Origin: Physcomitrium patens
Taxonomy: Eukaryota; Streptophyta; Bryopsida; Funariales; Funariaceae
Assembly: GCF_000002425.4 (NCBI RefSeq)
Contig: NC_037261.1
Coordinates: 7,554,701-7,618,700, forward strand
Length of the DNA stretch: 64,000 nucleotides
Direction of reading: 5' to 3'
The notes beneath the pieces were generated by a model. It was not told the origin of the DNA. It made no database searches and was given only the letters and a program-made list of their open reading frames with translations. The first letter of the stretch is position 1. Every line of letters starts with the position of its first letter. Both the position numbers and the translations under genes were made by a program. This document shows, piece by piece, positions 60,120 through 64,000 of the stretch.

Positions 60120-61644
60120 ATTCATACATGTAGAAGTAATAGATGGTTTCTTTTTATTGATAATCATAGTTAAAAAGGTACAATCTTGAAATAGATTGGA
60201 TTTCTTGCAATCTTGATTTTTTTCATAGTTTAGCCCAAGATTTTGGTAGGCAAGTAGAAATCCATAAGATCAATACATCCAAATTATTATTGGTAGGTAC
60301 AAGGACTTTCATGCATACTATAAAAAAAGGATCAACTTTTGTTATATATGCCACACCTATTATTGATAGAAAAAAGATTTCAAGTAGCATTCCAAGCCAA
60401 TACCAAGTTTGTTAAGATATTTTTGAAAAAAACATGCAATTTTTTTTTCAAAGAATTGTTCTTATGATTGTTCCATCAATCTAAACAAAAGTGCTCAACT
60501 ATTATTTGGACCAATCTATTGCCTAACACAAAATGAATTGGCTACACTTAAGATATACATTGATGAAAATTTGGCTAAAAGCTTTATATACCATTCTAAA
60601 TCTTTGAATAGAGCTCTTTTTTTATTTGTGAAGAAAAAAGAAAAATCTTTGCAAATATGTCTGGACTATCAAGGAATCAATAAGATCACTATCAAAAATA
60701 AGTATCTTCTATTCTTTATTTTAAGACTTTTAATCAATTGAATCAAGCAAAGATCTATACAAAAATAGATCTACAATGAGTTTATAATCTAGTATGCATT
60801 AAAAAAAGAAACAAATAAAAAATTACATTTTGTACCAAGTATAGGGATTTCAAATATAATTTCATGCCTTTTGGACTTAGGAATATATCAATTGTTTTTC
60901 AATATCTAATAAATAATGTCTTTTGTGAGTTTTTTGATAATTTTATAGTCTATTATTTAAACAATAACTTGATATATTCTAAGAATATAAAAGAGCATAA
61001 ACTTCATGTTTATTGTGTATTATAAAAATTAAGAGATATTAGATTATATGCTAAGATGGAAAAGTGTATATTTTATACTACTCAAGTTAACTTCTTACAA
61101 TACATTATTTCAAATAATGGTCTTATAATGGATCCTAAGAAGGTTCAAAATATTATAGATTAATAAATTATTTTAAAATTTACCAATTATTACCAAATCT
61201 TCATCAAGAACTTTTTTTAAGTTGTCGCTTCTCTTATACGCTTGACATGTAAAGAAAAACTTGATTGCTATAAAGAAATTGAAGCAACTTTTAAAGCCTT
61301 AAAGTCAACATTTATTTTTAGACCAATCTAGTATTACATTGATCTTTTGAAGGCATTATTCATAAAGAAAAATACATCAAACTTTTCCATAGATATTATT
61401 TTATCACAAATAGGAAAAATTAACAAGCTCTATCTGGTAGCTTTTTATTCCAAGAATTTTTTAGCAACTGAGATTAATTATGAGATCTACAATAAAGAAC
61501 TTCTTGTAATTATAAATTCATTTCAAGAATGGCATCATTATCCAAAAAATACTTCTAATCTAGTTATTATAAATACAAATCACAAAAATCTTTAGTACTT
61601 CATATTGGCACCTATTTAGAATCATCACCAAGTTCATTAGAGTA
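60120..61644 (+). pseudogene. Protease end, RT and RNase H of copy F
   Basis: RT start at 60538-60740 (KIYIDENLAKSFIYHSKS, FVKKKEKSLQICLDYQGIN). The YLDD box has become YLNN (about 60950). RNase H at 61340-61600 reads KNTSNFSIDIILSQIGK and EIYNKELLVIINSFQEWHHY. The sequence ends at 61644, within the RNase H-integrase linker, where Gypsy-3 is inserted. Confidence 0.8.
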
Positions 61645-62180
61645 TGTCAAAAATAGAACTAGTCTATCTCAAGTATCCAAAAACTTTCTAATCTACGGTA
61701 ATATAAAATATTATTTCAAAATAAGATAAACTAGATCAAAATAAAACTAAGTAAAACTAAATAGAATGAGATACAAAAGATAAAATTGAGTAATCAGAAT
61801 TAGAACAAAATAGAATAAAACAAAAAGATACAAAATCCAATTATATTAAGAAAAAAGGTGTGAAGCTATACCTGACCAGATGCCTCAAAAAGCCCTAATC
61901 AGTGCTATTTATATTTTTTTCTACCACCTTAGACTTTCTAAAATGTTTTTAGATGATGGACCTTACGTAGATAACTGCTTCAATGTCCTTTTAGAAGGTT
62001 CTATGGTAGGCTCCATCTACATAAATGTCCTAAACTCTTTCTAAAATATTCCATAGTAGATTCTACTTGATCCATTAATTTAATTCTAATTCTAAAAACT
62101 TTTATAATTTCTCAAACATGGTTCTAACTATCTATCCATATGTGGCAATATTACAAATATCTTATTTATACCCTGTTATA
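61645..62180 (-). repeat. 3' LTR of Gypsy-3
   Basis: Ends (minus strand) ATTTTTGACA at 61645. The proposed start is TATAACAGGG at 62180, directly after a purine-rich GGAGGGAGATTAAT (62181-62194). An alternative start TGTAATATTG lies at 62155. Confidence 0.6.
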
Positions 62181-62194
62181 ATTAATCTCCCTCC

Positions 62195-64000
62195 ACTAAA
62201 ACAAAATGTCTTTGTTTCCCTCTCGATGGTATCTCCAAATTGTTTCTTGACAATGGGTGAGATTTTGTGCAGGTTCATACGTTGCATTATGGATGGGATA
62301 ACCTTGCCAAAGAACCTCATACTAAAGTTGTGGACATCCATTTCTACAATGAAAGTAGCAATGCTCCAAAATACTTTCTACTTCATATTCTTGTTGGTCA
62401 TCAACTACAACTCGTGGTGGTGGTAGTTGGTGTCAATCCAAAAAGTACTTTGGCTTGGTATGAAATTCCTTTAGATATAAAACATAAAAAACTAGATGGA
62501 CCTAACTATGTGGCAAAAACTCAAGGTAATATGAGACATCAAAAATTACTATAAAAATATATAAAGATCCAAGCTATTGAGGTGCTAGTTTATGGATTTG
62601 GGTTCATGTAGCAAGTAGCAAGTTGGCATTAGAAAATAACACTTGATCACCATTTCAAAAGATCTTATGTTGCTCATGGTTATCCACATACTACTTTTGT
62701 AGATTTTGTGTAATAAAGAGGTAGTGTAGTACTTTTTGTAAGGCCATTATATAAATTCCTTTGTTATCCTGTTATTAGTATTGATAGGAAGATGAAAAGT
62801 TGTTGACATAATTGGATGTTGATAAGTGTTGATGAAAAATGGTAAATGACTTGTATTTGTTTAAATAATATCATTGTAAGAAAATTCCAATGGTATCAAG
62901 TATTCATCCCAATCATTATGATGAACCATCACAAATGCCTATAGCATATCTTCTAAGGTCTGATTTGTACGCTCTATTTGTCTATCTATTTGAAGATAGA
63001 AGGCTATAGACATAGTAAGCTGTGTACCTAATAGCTTCAATAAGGTTTACGAAAAATTTCTTGTAAAGCATGGATCTTCATTTGAAATGATAATACATGG
63101 TAATCTATGGTGATAAAAGAAAGTATCAAAAAAGATTCATAGAAGAACTAAGGCATTAATATCTAAGCACACCACGGCCAAATAAAATTGTTTCAAGAGT
63201 CAATTCACAAAGATGGCAATCATGGTATGATTATGAGGCATCTACAACAAATATGTAATGAGATCCATTGTTACCTGCTTTCAACATACCATACATAAGA
63301 AAATTGGCTACAATAGTCTAGAAGATGTTACGTTGTTTTATAATGTTGACATGACTTGCAAGAGTATATAAAAGCTCAAACATTACAATCCAAACTTGCT
63401 CAAAATCATGTCCTTGAGATTCATTTTAGAGTCTTTTTTTGCTTCAGATGTCCAAATATATGAATGTCATGTTTCTCTTGAAATATACATGTTTGGAATA
63501 TAACATTGTCAAATACATAAATCCACTTCTTGAAATAGAGCAAGCCATTACTAAGATTGTAATCTTGATATCGTATATCGTCTACCTTCAATCGATTGTA
63601 AACCATCTTAAAATAAACATTCCAATGTATAGCTTCCAACTATTCTATCTCTTTGGTTAGATTTAAAATTACATTACTAATGGTAGCGACTTCTGCTTTG
63701 TTTTTTGCTTTGTTTTTCAAATCTTGTCTTGACAATAAGCTATTTCATACAATATGTTGTCTCCTTTGCTTGTATTGAAGCTAAATATTAAAAAGCTACA
63801 ATAGTTCTTTTAAATAATAATCTCGTGATTTCATATTTTTTAGATGCAAATCATATAGAAAGGATCAATGGTCAATCCAAACAACCACTGGCTTCTTCAA
63901 TAGATAGTGTCGCCACACCTTTGTGGCATGTACAATTACTAATTGATCTTGATTACATATAAAGTAATTGTGCTGTATCCTTCTAAGCTTACATGATTCA
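62195..64000 (-). pseudogene. Pol of Gypsy-3: RNase H end, integrase, chromodomain
   Basis: Right to left on the minus strand: RNase H end (about 63960-63870: VIVHATKVWRHYLLKKPVVV). The integrase zinc finger follows (63639-63300: NGLLYFKKWIYVFDN, EKHDIHIFGHLKQKKTL, CKSCQHYKTT). The integrase core at about 63010-62870 reads YLQIDRQIERTNQTLEDML, then HNDWDEYLIPLEFSYND. The chromodomain at about 62405-62235 reads QEYEVESILEHCYFH, then EVLWQGYPIHNATYEPAQNL. The region holding the first catalytic Asp is largely unreadable. Broken by stops and frameshifts. Confidence 0.75.

Larger units (their letters stand above)
55316..61644 (+). mobile_element. Family-1 relative, copy F, interrupted and truncated
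   Basis: 5' LTR, primer-site region, gag, protease, RT and RNase H in order. It is broken by a 2.8-kb insertion in the protease region (about 57318-60119) and cut at 61644 by the minus-strand element Gypsy-3. More decayed than A-C; same subfamily as D and E. Confidence 0.85.
61645..64000 (-). mobile_element. Gypsy-3: third Ty3/gypsy lineage, enters from the right edge
   Basis: Minus-strand element with 3' LTR, chromodomain, integrase and RNase H end. It runs off the window at 64000. It is inserted into copy F; on the plus strand it begins TGTCAAAAATAG. Confidence 0.8.

Noticed and set aside
62118..62554. Two plus-strand open frames as genes.
   Set aside because: They are the opposite strand of the Gypsy-3 chromodomain region.
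1..64000. CRISPR arrays, bacterial operons, rRNA or tRNA genes.
   Set aside because: No regularly spaced repeats with unique spacers, no ribosome-binding-site/ORF structure, and no clover-leaf or rRNA core sequence was noticed on either strand.

Overview
The window looks like repeat-rich, AT-rich nuclear DNA of a land plant. The one gene that reads as intact is a TIFY/JAZ-family jasmonate repressor (48716-51488, + strand, eight exons, seven GT-AG introns). Nearly everything else recognisable is decayed transposon. The species cannot be named from sequence alone. The mix of a plant JAZ gene with Ty3/gypsy and Tc1 elements whose proteins resemble fungal families would suit a non-flowering plant, but that is inference.

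Layout. 1-3560: AT-rich DNA and a minus-strand Ty1/copia fossil. 3561-12552: low-repeat DNA without a recognisable gene; it holds an undecoded moderate-GC stretch (4141-5330), microsatellites and a 378-bp palindromic MITE (9187-9564). 12553-18736: copy A of a chromodomain Ty3/gypsy family (here 'family 1'). 18741-22768: older relatives D (+) and E (-). 22780-46056: one old, fungal-type gypsy element ('Gypsy-2') exploded by nested insertions. A DD34E Tc1-like transposon (25415-35785) sits at a TA inside its RNase H domain. Family-1 copy B (26950-35416) sits inside that transposase. Family-1 copy C (36189-42141, minus) and a 1.5-kb element sit inside its integrase. Outside the insertions the reading resumes across each junction. 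46057-46790: family-1-like LTR and integrase scraps. 46791-51488: JAZ promoter side, leader and gene. 52660-54600: second Ty1/copia fossil (minus). 55020-61644: LTR scrap and copy F with a 2.8-kb insertion. 61645-64000: third gypsy lineage (minus), entering from the right edge.

The most interesting system is family 1. Three copies bounded by short direct repeats or homologous host sequence fix the LTR at about 560 bp (TGTC...TTGACA). No tRNA primer site lies at the LTR edge. Instead, exactly 2 nt after the LTR, there is an 11-nt site (TTGACAAGAGT) perfectly complementary to ACTCTTGTCAA. That sequence lies 31 nt downstream of the LTR TATA box, where the transcript should start. This is the layout of Tf1-type self-priming. 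The same copies carry an unrecognised 140-codon ORF between the integrase chromodomain and the 3' LTR, kept at identical length in A and B.

In the JAZ gene the TIFY motif is standard. The Jas degron is split by an intron at the usual place but continues into an exon lacking the terminal PY, so hormone-triggered turnover may be altered.
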